Positions 6,795-13,584 of a DNA stretch of 25,920 bases are shown here, one piece after another (within the stretch, counting starts at the first letter, position 1; each line of letters opens with the position of its first letter). The notes below the pieces were generated by a model, which was given only the letters and a program-made list of their open reading frames with translations, made no database searches and had not been told where the DNA came from. Source of the stretch: CAZHWT01 sp964536215 (GTDB lineage: Bacteria > Patescibacteriota > CAZHWT01); assembly GCA_964536215.1 (NCBI GenBank), contig CAZHWT010000017.1, forward strand, positions 1 to 25,920. The letters are read 5' to 3'. A program made the translations under genes and the position numbers.

Positions 6795-7289
6795 ATGGGA
6801 TTTTTAGGATTTGGTAGAAGGCCAGAAGGTGTGCCAACCGATAAGTTAAGCCAACCGGAAGGTCAAACAACCACCGTGGAGACAGAGCAGACAGAGCCTG
6901 GACAAGTGGGTGAGCAAGAGGTTGATTATTATGATTTTCTTAAAGAGCGGGCGGCGCGAAATGCGTTCTTAGGTGAAGCAAGGCGACAAGCTATTAGTAG
7001 CGTTTCGGAGAAGAATGGTCTTGTTGATAATCGGGAGGCAACAGCAGCTCAAGAGCAGGCAGAAGCAGAAGCCGAAGAGCGATATACAACGAAGTACGGC
7101 CGTTACAAGGCCTCTGAGCCAACCGACGCCGGGTCAGTCGATGAGGCTAAGGCCCAGCAATACACGGATGAAGGTCGGGCTGAAGGCTTGGCGCGATACC
7201 GCGAAATGTTTGAACCTGAAGATGAATCTGGGCAGCCATCCTTGCCAGATGCTATCTCAATTGAGCATGCTGCGGAGACTGAGGAATAG
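6795..7289 (+). CDS. Acidic, Glu/Gln-rich hypothetical protein
   Basis: A 164-residue soluble protein, strongly acidic, rich in Glu, Gln, Ala and Thr, with no signal peptide, membrane segment or cysteine. After a short glycine/aromatic N-terminus (MGFLGFGRR) comes a disordered acidic stretch (15-45), then helical segments (about 46-75 and 83-145) with possible coiled coil. The tail is acidic. No family is recognised. Expression signals are strong: consensus promoter, AGGAGG ribosome-binding site at about 7-base spacing, ATG start. It is not followed by a T-run terminator; an unusual inverted repeat lies 20 bases downstream. Composition suggests a scaffold or nucleic-acid-mimic type protein, but that is a guess. 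Confidence 0.75.
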   Translation: MGFLGFGRRPEGVPTDKLSQPEGQTTTVETEQTEPGQVGEQEVDYYDFLKERAARNAFLGEARRQAISSVSEKNGLVDNREATAAQEQAEAEAEERYTTKYGRYKASEPTDAGSVDEAKAQQYTDEGRAEGLARYREMFEPEDESGQPSLPDAISIEHAAETEE

Positions 7290-7309
7290 ATCAAAAGCAG
7301 ATAGTTAAC

Positions 7310-7357
7310 GGCAAGCGCTTGGTGTATGACCAGGTGCCAATTCACTGAGCGCTTGCC
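7310..7357. repeat. Inverted repeat with inner hairpin
   Basis: GGCAAGCGCT (7310-7319) pairs perfectly with AGCGCTTGCC (7348-7357); TGGT (7320-7323) and ACCA (7329-7332) form a smaller inner stem. There is no T-tract. The right arm overlaps the likely -35 (7353-7358) of the next gene, so this may be an operator rather than a terminator. Confidence 0.6.
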
Positions 7358-7381
7358 TGCGAGGGGCGAGAGTGCTACAGT
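7353..7381 (+). promoter_or_regulatory. Promoter giving a near-leaderless mRNA for the 76-residue protein
   Basis: TTGCCT (7353-7358), 17 bases, TACAGT (7376-7381) preceded by TGC. The ATG begins 7 bases after the -10, so the expected transcript start is at or next to the start codon. There is no ribosome-binding site. Confidence 0.6.
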
Positions 7382-7387
7382 AGTGGT

Positions 7388-7618
7388 ATGCTATTTACTC
7401 CTAAAGCCAAAGGTGACCGTAAGTTTTATGGCGTGGCGCTGTTTTTGATTATATTGGGAGTTGGGACGTTTTCGACTGGAGTAATTCAATCTGTATTGGA
7501 GACTTTTTTTGACGATTGGAGTTTTGGTTGGCCGGCCGCTAAGATAGTTGGTGGGTTGATCGTGATTGGATTGGGTTACATAGTTATGGAGCTAGAGTTG
7601 ATTCGAAATAAAGACTAG
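7388..7618 (+). CDS. Small two-helix membrane protein
   Basis: A 76-residue protein with a basic N-terminus (KAKGDRK), a first membrane helix at about residues 13-33, an acidic-aromatic loop (ETFFDDWSFGW) and a second helix at about 47-66, ending in a charged tail. No family is recognised. The -10 at 7376-7381 places the start codon at the predicted first base of the mRNA, matching other genes in this window. No terminator with a T-run follows; the spacer downstream is filled with hairpins. Confidence 0.65.
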   Translation: MLFTPKAKGDRKFYGVALFLIILGVGTFSTGVIQSVLETFFDDWSFGWPAAKIVGGLIVIGLGYIVMELELIRNKD

Positions 7619-7947
7619 CAGCGTTAAAACATCGGTCGCGCAGAATTCCAGAACGGAATTGTTCGGGGCTGAGGTTTTGCTTCAGCTCCACCAGAGGTTA
7701 AGGTTTACCCCGATTAGACCGGGGTTTGAGATACAAGATTAAAGATCCAGACATAAAACCCAAACTCAAAAACTCAAGATTTAGAATAAGCTACAAAATA
7801 CAGACTGTTCATGATTTGCGGCTTATTTTGCGTCTTGTGGCTTGAATCTTAAAATTATGTCTGGATCTTAAATCTTACCGCATCTCTGTCTCCACTATTT
7901 ATTTTGAAATAGATTGTACTACTATGTGATAATAGTACTATAAAGTA
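7619..7947. repeat. Hairpin-rich spacer with a long imperfect inverted repeat
   Basis: No gene is visible. Short hairpins include ACCCCG (7707-7712)/CGGGGT (7720-7725). A long imperfect inverted repeat has outer arms at about 7737-7758 and 7855-7876; these 22-base arms, based on AAGATTAAAGATCCAGACATAA, match with one mismatch. The inside is made of degenerate words such as ACTCAAA and partially complementary GCTTATT/AATAAGC segments. It resembles a small non-autonomous palindromic element. Confidence 0.7.
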
Positions 7948-7953
7948 TATAAT
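7904..7953 (+). promoter_or_regulatory. Promoter region of the DUF6496 gene
   Basis: Two candidates overlap: TTGAAA (7904-7909)-18-GATAAT (7928-7933) with TG upstream of the -10, and a perfect TATAAT at 7948-7953 with no clear -35. Either would serve the ATG at 7972. Confidence 0.5.
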
Positions 7954-7971
7954 CTATAAAAGGGGGTAAGT

Positions 7972-8151
7972 ATGGCTAAGTACGGACCAAAAACACAGAA
8001 AAAGCTGAAGAAAGTTATGGCAGAATTTAAAAAGGGGAAGTTAAAGAGTGGGCGGTCGGGCAAGAAGGTCACAGATCGCGACCAAGCTATCGCAATTGGC
8101 TTGTCTGAGGCACGCAAAGAAGGGGATACGGTGCCTGATCCGGAGGATTAG
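7972..8151 (+). CDS. DUF6496-type small basic protein
   Basis: A 59-residue, lysine-rich protein ending at TAG 8149-8151. It begins MAKYGPKTQKKLKKVMAEFK and carries the hallmark GKLKSGRSGKKVTDRDQAIAI...GLSEARK, the pattern I associate with DUF6496 proteins (K-x-x-x-L-x-S-G-x-S-G-K-x-V-T...-QAIAIGLSEAR). The family has no established function. Its high basic charge and small size suggest nucleic-acid association, but nothing in the sequence proves it. A strong AGGGGG ribosome-binding site lies about 6 bases upstream of the ATG. The acidic end (VPDPEDE-like, three acidic residues) is the usual taper. It stands alone between two repeat-rich spacers. Confidence 0.75.
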   Translation: MAKYGPKTQKKLKKVMAEFKKGKLKSGRSGKKVTDRDQAIAIGLSEARKEGDTVPDPED

Positions 8152-8265
8152 CAGCGGCGATCTCCGTAGCGCGGATAGTAGGCAAGTCGCGAGTAGCTAG
8201 GCTGCGCTAGACTGCAGGATTACTCATCCCGATACAATCTGGACTGGGTAGTAGGAATCCTTTTC

Positions 8266-8393
8266 TTACTGTCATTCTCGACCCGATCGAGAATCCGATT
8301 CCCGATCAAGCCGGGAATGACAGTAAAAATCGATCAACGATTCTCGATCTACAATTAGTCCCGATTTAATCGGGGTCAGGTCGAGAATGACAG
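8266..8393. repeat. Compound REP-like palindromic element (GTCATTCTCGA type)
   Basis: Nested palindromes. The outer arms are CTGTCATTCTCGACC (8269-8283) and its exact complement (8379-8393). TTACTGTCATTC (8266-8277) also pairs with GAATGACAGTAA (8315-8326). Inner hairpins are TTCTCGA (8275-8281)/TCGAGAA (8287-8293), ATTCCCG (8298-8304)/CGGGAAT (8312-8318), ATTCTCGA (8340-8347)/TCGAGAAT (8381-8388) and a CCCGAT/ATCGGG stem near 8360-8374. It resembles the GTCATTC...GAATGAC palindromes common between genes in many bacteria. Confidence 0.85.
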
Positions 8394-8415
8394 AAAGGCA
8401 GGGGGGAGTACAAAC

Positions 8416-8471
8416 TACGATTTACGATATACGATCTACGATATGCGATTCCGGGTCTACGATTGACGATC
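8416..8471 (+). repeat. Degenerate heptamer array, TACGATN type
   Basis: Eight units in strict 7-base phase: TACGATT, TACGATA, TACGATC, TACGATA, TGCGATT, CCGGGTC, TACGATT, GACGATC. Only one unit is broken and the phase is never lost. The last two units contribute the -35 box TTGACG (8463-8468) of the next gene. Confidence 0.85.
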
Positions 8472-8491
8472 GGCTAGCTGGTCGCCATACT
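8463..8491 (+). promoter_or_regulatory. Promoter of the YibE/F gene
   Basis: TTGACG (8463-8468), 17 bases, CATACT (8486-8491), then 8 bases to the ATG at 8500, so the leader is absent or only a few bases. Confidence 0.65.
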
Positions 8492-8499
8492 GAGTAGGT

Positions 8500-9660
8500 A
8501 TGAATTTTCTGTCTAAATTAGGTCTGGTGGTGGGAGGTTTGTTGGTGACTTTGTTGGCGCCAGCGGCGGTTGGGGCGCAGGAGTCGGTTGATATTCCGGA
8601 TCAGACTTTTGCCAAGGCCCAGGTTCAGAGCGTGGATAAAGAAGGTACAAAAGAAATTCATGGGTTTGAAAATTTGTACCAGGATGTAACTCTGAAGATT
8701 CTGGATGGGCCAGCGGCTGGACAGATTATTAAAGTGGAACATGGTGGAACTACCCAAATTACTGATGGGCAAAAAGTCCGTAAGGGCGACACGGTGGTGT
8801 TAACCACGTTTACCGACCAAGCGGGCCAGACTGAGCATATTATTGTTGATACGTACCGACTGCCTTGGCTGGCCGTTTTTGGTGTATTTTTTGTCATCCT
8901 GGTGCTGGTAGTGACGGGCTGGAGAGGAGTAGGGTCGTTGCTGGGGCTTATTTTTAGCCTAGGCGTTATTACGTTCTGGGTAGCGCCACAGATTTTAAAC
9001 GGCCATGACCCGTTACTGGTGAGCATTGCCGGCTCGTTTGTTATCCTCTTTTTGACCACCTATCTGGCTCACGGCGTGTCTCGGCAGACTACCGTAGCGC
9101 TCTTATCAACTTTTGGCGCCCTAGTACTTACCGGACTATTGTCGCTGCTGGCTGTTTACTTAACTAAGATGACTGGCGTATCTAGCGACGAGGTCTATTC
9201 GCTGCAGCTCAACCAAACGACAGCGCATATTAACACTCAGGGCCTGCTGTTGGGAGGTATTATTATTGGTATGGTTGGGGCGCTGAACGATGTTACAACT
9301 ACACAAGCGGCTACTGTGTTTGAACTTTTCCATGCCATGGACAAGCCACAATGGGGGTACCTGATAAAGCGCAGCATGGTTGTGGGACGAGAACATATTT
9401 TGTCTTTGGTCAACACTTTAGTCATTGCTTATGCTGGCTCATCTTTGGCGGTGTTTTTGTTCTTAGTTTTAAATCCTTCAGACCAGCCCTTGTGGGTTAT
9501 TTTGAATAGTGAAACCTTGTTCGATGAGATTATGCGGACGATTATCGGCAGCTTTGGCCTGATTTTGGCTGTGCCAGTAGTCACCATAGCGGCTGCCTGG
9601 ATGGTTTTCCGCAAAGAACCGACTGAAGCAGAGTTAGCTAAAATGGGTCATCATCACTAA
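8500..9660 (+). CDS. YibE/F-like multipass membrane protein
   Basis: A 386-residue protein of the YibE/F-like family. A cleavable-looking signal (residues 1-26, ending AVGA) precedes an extracytoplasmic beta-rich domain (about 27-120) containing the GQIIKVEHGG and VRKGDTVVL segments typical of the family. About seven or eight membrane helices follow. The family signature is 'GGIIIGMVGALNDVTTTQAATVFEL', matching the conserved G-A-L-D-D-V..TQA region. Function is unknown; the fold suggests transport or envelope assembly. The C-terminus is short and His-rich (MGHHH). There is no ribosome-binding site, and translation probably starts at or near the transcript 5' end. Confidence 0.9.
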   Translation: MNFLSKLGLVVGGLLVTLLAPAAVGAQESVDIPDQTFAKAQVQSVDKEGTKEIHGFENLYQDVTLKILDGPAAGQIIKVEHGGTTQITDGQKVRKGDTVVLTTFTDQAGQTEHIIVDTYRLPWLAVFGVFFVILVLVVTGWRGVGSLLGLIFSLGVITFWVAPQILNGHDPLLVSIAGSFVILFLTTYLAHGVSRQTTVALLSTFGALVLTGLLSLLAVYLTKMTGVSSDEVYSLQLNQTTAHINTQGLLLGGIIIGMVGALNDVTTTQAATVFELFHAMDKPQWGYLIKRSMVVGREHILSLVNTLVIAYAGSSLAVFLFLVLNPSDQPLWVILNSETLFDEIMRTIIGSFGLILAVPVVTIAAAWMVFRKEPTEAELAKMGHHH

Positions 9661-9696
9661 AGGAGATTTAGGTGGGAGATTTGCTTCCTCGTTTGT

Positions 9697-9752
9697 TCGA
9701 TGCTTCGTTATTCGTTATTCGTTATTCGAAAGCGATTAGCGATTAGCGATTA
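9697..9752 (+). repeat. Heptamer array that changes word without losing phase
   Basis: Consecutive 7-base units from 9697: TTCGATG, TTCGTTA three times, TTCGAAA, then GCGATTA three times. The period-7 phase is unbroken across the switch from TTCG-type to GCGA-type words. The array ends 18 bases before the GTG of the next gene. Confidence 0.85.
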
Positions 9753-9769
9753 GCGGGATTTTAGCACTG

Positions 9770-10051
9770 GTGGCAGCGCTTTATTTCTTATTTCTTGCAG
9801 TTTTGTTTGACATTTGGACTCTTGTACCTTGGCATTTAACTTGCCCGCTCGTCAGTTGCTATTGGTTGTCTAGTTACTTGGCTCGCTGGGAATATTTAGC
9901 TAAGTTTAATAAGGACACCGGCCTCTACGAAATTGACCAGACGGGTGGCTACGGCGACGAGGCTAACCGACATAAGCACTATGTTGATATGTATAAAAAT
10001 TATGTGAGCAAGATTCCTTTGATTCAGGAATTCGTGGCTGCGGTGAGATAG
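9770..10051 (+). CDS. Small membrane-anchored hypothetical protein
   Basis: A 93-residue frame opening with GTG 9770; the upstream frame is closed by TAG at 9737-9739. Residues 1-36 are hydrophobic (one or two membrane segments, Trp- and Cys-containing). The rest is soluble and polar, including a Gly/Asp-rich patch (DQTGGYGDEANRHKHY) and an amphipathic helix. No family is recognised. The start is uncertain: no ribosome-binding site or clear -10 is present, and the preceding spacer is a heptamer array, so the 5' end of the gene may have been rearranged. Its stop codon is the first part of a 32-bp palindrome. Confidence 0.55.
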   Translation: MAALYFLFLAVLFDIWTLVPWHLTCPLVSCYWLSSYLARWEYLAKFNKDTGLYEIDQTGGYGDEANRHKHYVDMYKNYVSKIPLIQEFVAAVR

Positions 10052-10082
10052 TACGTACACATGTACGTACATGTGTACGTAC
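10051..10082. repeat. 32-bp perfect palindrome overlapping a stop codon
   Basis: GTACGTACACATGTAC (10051-10066) abuts its exact reverse complement (10067-10082). The first G is the last base of the TAG stop of the 93-residue protein. The sequence is built almost entirely from GTAC/ACGT/ACAT steps and has no T-tract after it. Confidence 0.9.
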
Positions 10083-10086
10083 GAAT

Positions 10087-10304
10087 GTCAAAATGCAAAA
10101 GGCAAAGGTCAAAAGTGAGGGTTAAAGGTGAAAAGTTGAACTAATTGGTCATCCTGAGCAGCAGTGAGGGATCTTCCTCGGTTTTTATATTCTGTCTGGA
10201 AGATTCTTCGGCCAGCTTCAGAATGACGGATTGGGTACTTTTGAACTTTGACTTGTAATTTTGCCTTTTGACCTCTGGCTTTTGACTTAGTTTTCCCTTT
10301 GACC
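10087..10304. repeat. Nested palindromic element with heptamer arms (302-base spacer)
   Basis: The spacer 10052-10353 holds no gene. Its core is a GTCATCCTGAGC...GAATGAC palindrome (arms 10148-10177 and 10198-10227, imperfect). Outside it, the left arm is a heptamer array of the GTCAAAA/TGCAAAA/GGCAAAG kind (10087-10141). The right arm is the complementary kind, TTTTGAC/TTTTGCC/CTCTGGC (10239-10286). The two arms are mirror images at the level of words, giving one long imperfect hairpin. Confidence 0.8.
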
Positions 10305-10328
10305 TTATATAGCCTTTGCTGTCATAAT
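10299..10328 (+). promoter_or_regulatory. Promoter of the ABC transporter operon
   Basis: TTGACC (10299-10304), 18 bases, CATAAT (10323-10328). The -35 lies at the edge of the TTTTGAC word array, so other copies of TTGAC in the array are alternative -35-like sites. Confidence 0.65.
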
Positions 10329-10353
10329 AGTCTTTGTATTTGAAGGAGTTTTG

Positions 10354-11043
10354 ATGGCCGAAACCATAATTGAGCTAAAACATGTCAGTAAAATTTATCA
10401 CAGCGCTGGCGAAGAGGTCGCGGCCTTAAAAGACGTGTCGCTGGCTATTGCGGCGGGGGAGAGCGTGGCCATTATTGGTAAGAGTGGGAGCGGTAAGTCG
10501 ACATTAATGCACATTCTGGCTACGCTGGATAAACCGTCCAAGGGGTCAATTGTGCTTAAGGGGCAGGATGTGTCCAAGCTTAAGCAGGGAGATCTGGAGC
10601 GGTTGCGCAACAAGACCTTTGGCTTCGTCTTTCAGCAATTTTTTGTTAATCCGCGTAATACCTGTTTGGAAAATGTGGTGCTACCATTAATGATTATGGG
10701 CATCTCGCCAGCGGAGCGAAAGAAGCGTGGTTTGGCTATGTTGGAGTCCGTCGGCCTGGCCGATAAAGCTAAGCAGAAAGCTAATGATTTATCGGGCGGC
10801 CAAAAGCAGCGCTTATGTATTGCTCGGGCTCTCATTACGCACCCGGAAGTCATTTTTGCCGATGAGCCGACTGGTAATTTGGATAGTGAAAATGGTCAAA
10901 TTGTGACAGATTTACTATTTAGCCTGCAAAAAGAGCAGGGAATCACCTTGGTGATGGTAACTCACGACCAGGATATGGCCGACTTGTGCCAGCGCCAATT
11001 AACCATTAAGGACGGCGAAATTATTAAGGAGACCGGCAAATGA
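10354..11043 (+). CDS. ABC transporter ATP-binding protein, MacB/LolD type
   Basis: A 229-residue ATPase with all motifs in order: Walker A G42-KSGSGKST50, Q-loop Q94 (FVFQQFF), signature LSGGQ (146-150), Walker B VIFADE with E171, D-loop and H-loop H204 (VTHD). It belongs to the MacB/LolD/FtsE group, which drives mechanotransmission-type permeases rather than classical import. ATG 10354 is chosen because AAGGAG lies 5 bases upstream; a TTG three bases earlier is too close. The stop overlaps the start of the permease gene (ATGA, 11040-11043), so the two are translationally coupled. The exported or acted-on substrate cannot be told from sequence. Confidence 0.93.
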   Translation: MAETIIELKHVSKIYHSAGEEVAALKDVSLAIAAGESVAIIGKSGSGKSTLMHILATLDKPSKGSIVLKGQDVSKLKQGDLERLRNKTFGFVFQQFFVNPRNTCLENVVLPLMIMGISPAERKKRGLAMLESVGLADKAKQKANDLSGGQKQRLCIARALITHPEVIFADEPTGNLDSENGQIVTDLLFSLQKEQGITLVMVTHDQDMADLCQRQLTIKDGEIIKETGK

Positions 11044-12311
11044 AAATAACTGATACGATGCGCATGGCCCAGACGAATCTGGTCCGATCCAAGCTAAGAA
11101 CAGCGTTGACTATTATTGCAGTGTTTATAGGAGCATTAACCATTTCTTTAACCAATGGGGTTGGCAATGGGGTTAAAGCCTATGTGAACAAACAATTGGG
11201 CAATGTTGGAGCCGAAAATAGTCTGATTATTATGGTTAAACAGGATTCCGGTCCAGAATTTGGCAGTGAAGATGTCCAAGAATACGACCCTGATAAGACG
11301 ACGGGCATGTTTAATATCGCTTTGCTGACGAGTAAAGATTTAGATACGTTGCGTGATACTACAGGGATTATCGAGGCGACGCCGCAGTATACTATTTCGA
11401 TTGATTATATTGCCACAGGTGATAAAAAGTACGTCTTTACTGCTCAGCAATACACCGACGGTCTAAAAATAGATATGCTGGCTGGCAAAATGGTGGATAA
11501 TCAGACTGATAATCAAATTACTATTCCAGAAAAGTATGTTAAAACGTTGGGATTTTCATCTAACCAGGCGGCGGTCGGCCAAACAGTCGCACTTGGCTTT
11601 AAAGATGCTCAGCAACAGCAGCACACGCTTGAAGCCACCATTACTGGAGTTCAGGCTGCCTCATTAATCGGTGGCGGGAGTGCCTATATGAGCAATGGTT
11701 TGGCCGAAGCGATTCATGCCGCTCAGAGTGGTCAGAATGCTAATCTAGCTAATAGCTACCAGGCAATTGTGGCCCAGTTTGAAGAGAGTTATACCGATGA
11801 GCAGGTTGATAAACTAAAAGATACTCTGGACAAACAAGGCTACCAGGCTATGACCGTGCAGGATCAGATTGGCATTGTTAGTCAGGTCATTAATACTATT
11901 CAGATTGGCTTGAATATTTTTGGAGCAATTGCTTTGCTGGCGGCAAGTTTTGGCATTGTTAATACTTTGTTAATGGCGGTTAACGAACGGACGCGAGAGA
12001 TTGGGCTAATGAAAGCGCTCGGCACCAGCCGTAAAGCCATCTTTACCATTTTCTCGGTTGAGGCTATTAGCTTGGGCTTCTGGGGATCGTTGCTTGGCGT
12101 ACTGACTAGTCTGTTAATTGGAGCGATTGTTAACCCTATTGCCACAGATACATTCCTAAAGGACTTTGACGGATTTAATCTATTAGCATTCCCCCTTTTG
12201 CCGTCATTAGGGATCATTGGCCTGATTATGCTGATTGCCTTTATTGCCGGCGCCCTGCCGTCGCTTAAGGCGAGTCGACTCAATCCGATCGAAGCTCTGA
12301 GATACGAATAA
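11040..12311 (+). CDS. ABC transporter permease, MacB/FtsX type
   Basis: A 423-residue permease with the four-helix MacB layout. A first membrane helix follows an N-terminal amphipathic stretch (LRTALTIIAVFIGALTISL). A large extracytoplasmic MacB core domain spans about residues 45-280. The FtsX domain (about 290-423) has three helices and contains the conserved ERTREIGLMKALG coupling segment and the family-typical end, LPSLKASRLNPIEALRYE. Some MacB partners need a membrane-fusion protein; none is adjacent, as in many Gram-positive and Patescibacteria pairs. It starts within the stop codon of the ATPase gene. A TCCGCC/GGCGGA hairpin (12343-12357) follows 31 bases after the stop, without a T-tract. 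Confidence 0.93.
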   Translation: MKITDTMRMAQTNLVRSKLRTALTIIAVFIGALTISLTNGVGNGVKAYVNKQLGNVGAENSLIIMVKQDSGPEFGSEDVQEYDPDKTTGMFNIALLTSKDLDTLRDTTGIIEATPQYTISIDYIATGDKKYVFTAQQYTDGLKIDMLAGKMVDNQTDNQITIPEKYVKTLGFSSNQAAVGQTVALGFKDAQQQQHTLEATITGVQAASLIGGGSAYMSNGLAEAIHAAQSGQNANLANSYQAIVAQFEESYTDEQVDKLKDTLDKQGYQAMTVQDQIGIVSQVINTIQIGLNIFGAIALLAASFGIVNTLLMAVNERTREIGLMKALGTSRKAIFTIFSVEAISLGFWGSLLGVLTSLLIGAIVNPIATDTFLKDFDGFNLLAFPLLPSLGIIGLIMLIAFIAGALPSLKASRLNPIEALRYE

Positions 12312-12342
12312 ATCCGAATCTGTTCGTCGGGTTTTAGGCCTG

Positions 12343-12357
12343 TCCGCCTCCGGCGGA
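12343..12357. repeat. Small GC palindrome after the ABC operon
   Basis: TCCGCC (12343-12348) and GGCGGA (12352-12357) around TCC. It has no T-run, so it is probably a dispersed intergenic palindrome more than a terminator. The remaining spacer to 12555 holds no gene, only words based on ATTCG, including two adjacent GTAATTC units (12431-12444). Confidence 0.55.
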
Positions 12358-12555
12358 TTCTAGGAACATATTCTCTCATTCCGACATTTATTCGCTGGCT
12401 ATTCTCGTATTTTATCCGACTACTCGTTGCGTAATTCGTAATTCTAACGGTGCAATTCGGCTCTGAGTTTTGGAATCTGGAACTGCAAGCCAGTTCGGAT
12501 AATTGGACATTTGTAGCATTCGAGGTTTGCGTCATTCGAATTTTGCCATTCGCAT

Positions 12556-12584
12556 TTGACATCGAAGCACTATAGTAGTATAAC
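12556..12584 (+). promoter_or_regulatory. Strong promoter giving a leaderless mRNA
   Basis: Consensus TTGACA (12556-12561), exactly 17 bases, TATAAC (12579-12584), then 6 bases to the ATG at 12591. The expected transcription start coincides with the start codon, and no ribosome-binding site exists. Confidence 0.8.
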
Positions 12585-12590
12585 GCGGCC

Positions 12591-13226
12591 ATGAAATTAT
12601 TTATTCACTTGCCTAGACGGTGGTGGTTAGGGCTGGCGGCAGCGACAGCAATGACTGCTATTTTGATTGGTGGCGTCATAGTATTTCAGCGCATTGCTGA
12701 TCAGACTGTAAGGGTGGCTCATCAGGATAAGCCAACTCGGGTTCAGTCAAATATTTCAGCCGATACGGCCACGCCGACGCCGGCTGATACACCGCCCGCA
12801 GCATCGGTCCCAGCCATGGTTGATAGCATTGTGCCAGTTGTGGAATCCGCTGCGCCAAGAGTGCAGCCGACCATTTCTTTTACTCCAACTGTCGAAGGCG
12901 AGCAATACGATACCCAGAAAGCGGCTGTGAATATTACTACCTCTCAGGTTCATAAAGCATTTAAGGACAACGACAGCCAGGCGCTATACAACTTATTTAG
13001 CAGTCAGTTGACGACTGTTTTTACCGCCGAAAACTTGGCTGAGGCGTTTGGCGCGACGGGTAATGTGAATCTGGAGCCGATAGGCGATCCGGTCATCTCA
13101 ACCGAATGGGCTAAGCAGCGCGTTTCTTACACTCACGATGGTTCAACTACGCAATACGACATGGTTCTGCATTTGGAAGATGGGGAATGGAAATTATTTG
13201 GCACAATGAGCCTAGACGGACAATAG
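12591..13226 (+). CDS. Membrane-anchored protein with NTF2-like (DUF4878-type) C-terminal domain
   Basis: A 211-residue protein with a positively charged start (PRRWW) and one membrane helix (about residues 13-33). A Pro/Thr/Ala-rich extracytoplasmic linker (about 46-95) leads to a compact C-terminal domain (about 105-211). The domain pattern (helix 'VHKAFKDNDSQALYNLFSSQL', then strands ending in 'VLHLEDGEWKLFGTMSL') is that of small NTF2-like/DUF4878-type domains, where 'edGeWKi' is a common last strand. No catalytic residues are evident; such domains often bind ligands or partners outside the membrane. It is transcribed from its own leaderless promoter, separate from the ABC operon. The family call is moderate. 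Confidence 0.7.
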   Translation: MKLFIHLPRRWWLGLAAATAMTAILIGGVIVFQRIADQTVRVAHQDKPTRVQSNISADTATPTPADTPPAASVPAMVDSIVPVVESAAPRVQPTISFTPTVEGEQYDTQKAAVNITTSQVHKAFKDNDSQALYNLFSSQLTTVFTAENLAEAFGATGNVNLEPIGDPVISTEWAKQRVSYTHDGSTTQYDMVLHLEDGEWKLFGTMSLDGQ

Positions 13227-13357
13227 GCGATCTGGCCATAGTCAGGTAGGCACGTCGGGAGTAGGCAAGTAGGCGAGGCAATGGCATTTTGTATGCTGAT
13301 TGAGTTGTAGGCTGCTGAGGTTGAACCAGGCAGCAAGGGTGCAAGTTTATAAACACT

Positions 13358-13406
13358 ACTCACCACTCACCACTCACCACTCACCACTCACCACTCACCA
13401 CTCACC
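13358..13406 (+). repeat. Perfect heptamer array (ACTCACC)x7
   Basis: Seven exact tandem copies of ACTCACC. After the assembly gap the same word occurs three times (13541-13561) before identical flanking sequence, so the true copy number is unresolved. The upstream part of this spacer (13227-13357) has no gene, only degenerate AGTAGGC-like words. Confidence 0.95.
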
Positions 13407-13440
13407 AAGGCCATGCTATACTATTGAATATGACTGAACC

Positions 13441-13540
13441 NNNNNNNNNNNNNNNNNNNNNNNNNNNNNNNNNNNNNNNNNNNNNNNNNNNNNNNNNNNN
13501 NNNNNNNNNNNNNNNNNNNNNNNNNNNNNNNNNNNNNNNN
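13441..13540. other. Assembly gap of 100 N, probably artefactual
   Basis: The 55 bases before the gap (13386-13440) are identical to the 55 bases after it (13541-13595). The two contigs therefore overlap by exactly 55 bases and were scaffolded without being merged. Real sequence probably contains one copy of this segment; only the ACTCACC count is in doubt. Confidence 0.9.
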
Positions 13541-13568
13541 ACTCACCACTCACCACTCACCAAGGCCA

Positions 13569-13577
13569 TGCTATACT
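13569..13577 (+). promoter_or_regulatory. Extended -10 promoter of the PIG-L gene
   Basis: TGC plus TATACT (13572-13577), 7 bases before the ATG at 13585, giving a leaderless transcript. The zone where a -35 would lie is the ACTCACC array. Confidence 0.6.
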
Positions 13578-13584
13578 ATTGAAT

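Noticed and set aside
11900..12592. 230-codon minus-strand ORF
   Set aside because: Its N-terminal part is antisense to low-complexity spacer and the rest is the shadow of the ABC permease FtsX domain.
13424..13440. A second, truncated PIG-L gene start before the gap
   Set aside because: It is the same 55 bases as after the gap, a contig-end duplicate rather than a gene duplication.
13358..13561. CRISPR array at the ACTCACC repeats
   Set aside because: Units are 7 bases, contiguous and without spacers; no cas genes are nearby.
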